From a bacterium (lineage in GTDB: Bacteria; Planctomycetota; JACOTG01; JAUIME01): a stretch of DNA of 5,607 nt. The notes below the pieces were generated by a model. The model made no database searches. It saw nothing but the letters and a program-made list of their open reading frames with translations, and was not told the DNA's origin. Shown in pieces: positions 5,345-5,607 of the stretch. Where the stretch lies: the NCBI GenBank assembly GCA_030433195.1, contig JAUIME010000375.1:1-5607 (forward strand), in the 5' to 3' direction. Both the position numbers and the translations under genes were made by a program. Positions within the stretch are counted from its first letter, which is position 1, and every line of letters begins with the position of its first letter.

Positions 5345-5607
5345 ATGAAGCGTGACCCGAAGACTCTCGCGATGGCGGCGAGCCTCGGCATCGCCGTGCT
5401 GATGCTCGTCGGCAAGCTGACGGCTTACTTCCTCACGGGCAGCAAGGCGATCTTCTCCGATGCGGCCGAGTCGATCGTGCACATCGCCGCGACGGGCGTT
5501 GCGGCCGCCAGCCTCTGGTACGCGGCAAAGCCGGCCGACGAGGAACATCTCTACGGTCACGGCAAGGCCGCGTATTTCTCGGCGGGATTCGAAGGGGCGT
5601 TCATCCT
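5345..5607 (+). CDS. Cation diffusion facilitator (CDF) metal transporter, N-terminal 87 residues, cut by right edge
   Basis: The frame is open from ATG 5345 to the end of the window. CDF proteins are dimeric inner-membrane antiporters that export Zn2+, Fe2+, Mn2+, Co2+ or similar ions in exchange for protons. TM1 is about residues 8-30 and TM2 about 34-60. After TM2 comes KPADEEHLYGHGKAAYFSAG (62-81), the typical CDF loop and start of TM3. D65, H68 and H72 have the D-x2-H-x3-H spacing of the YiiP loop site. In TM2, where YiiP has the D-x3-D half of the transport site, this protein has E42 and H46 (ESIVH), so metal preference may differ. The other half of that site (TM5) and the cytoplasmic domain lie outside the window. 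The start is the first ATG; there is no strong ribosome binding site. It is probably transcribed independently of the POT genes. Confidence 0.9.
   Translation, partial: MKRDPKTLAMAASLGIAVLMLVGKLTAYFLTGSKAIFSDAAESIVHIAATGVAAASLWYAAKPADEEHLYGHGKAAYFSAGFEGAFI

Noticed and set aside
4472..5560. 362-codon open frame on the minus strand across the second POT and CDF genes
   Set aside because: Arg/His/Glu-rich composition, no motif, and antisense to two well-supported genes.

Overview
This 5.6 kb window is high-GC bacterial DNA with four protein-coding genes, two of them cut by the window edges. From left to right they are: the 5' part of an adenosylcobalamin-dependent (class II) ribonucleotide reductase gene, nrdJ, on the minus strand (1-588); two plus-strand genes for proton-coupled oligopeptide transporters of the POT/PTR family (1398-2885 and 3173-5170); and the 5' part of a plus-strand cation diffusion facilitator (CDF) metal transporter gene (5345-5607). 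The organism cannot be named from this. High GC, a class II reductase without an N-terminal ATP cone, several GTG starts and a POT protein with a large loop domain suggest an environmental Gram-negative-type lineage such as Planctomycetota or Myxococcota; this is only an impression.

Layout: nrdJ and the first POT gene are divergent and separated by about 810 bp (589-1397). I see no credible gene there. The stretch holds a 12-bp perfect hairpin (720-753), an 18-bp perfect palindrome (879-896) and a reasonable promoter plus ribosome binding site for the POT gene. The first POT gene ends in a textbook intrinsic terminator (2927-2965). The second POT gene has its own candidate promoter (TTCTCA-17-TATCCT, 3040-3068) and a leader with a two-part stem-loop just before its ribosome binding site, so the two POT genes are probably separate transcription units. 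Between the second POT gene and the CDF gene lies a structured spacer with a 16-bp hairpin that lacks a U-tract. A TAGGAT -10-like box then sits so close to the CDF start codon that the mRNA may be nearly leaderless.

How the genes relate: no single pathway is evident. The POT pair would import di- or tripeptides using the proton gradient, the CDF protein would export divalent metal, and NrdJ makes deoxyribonucleotides. The first POT protein looks canonical. The second is the most unusual object in the window. It keeps the ExxER, FKPN and GEL-SP signatures, but lacks both residues that form the TM1-TM7 Arg-Glu pair in the canonical protein, carries about 166 extra residues between TM7 and TM8, and begins with an additional hydrophobic segment. 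It may be a divergent POT with altered coupling or substrate. I found no mobile element, CRISPR array, tRNA or rRNA.
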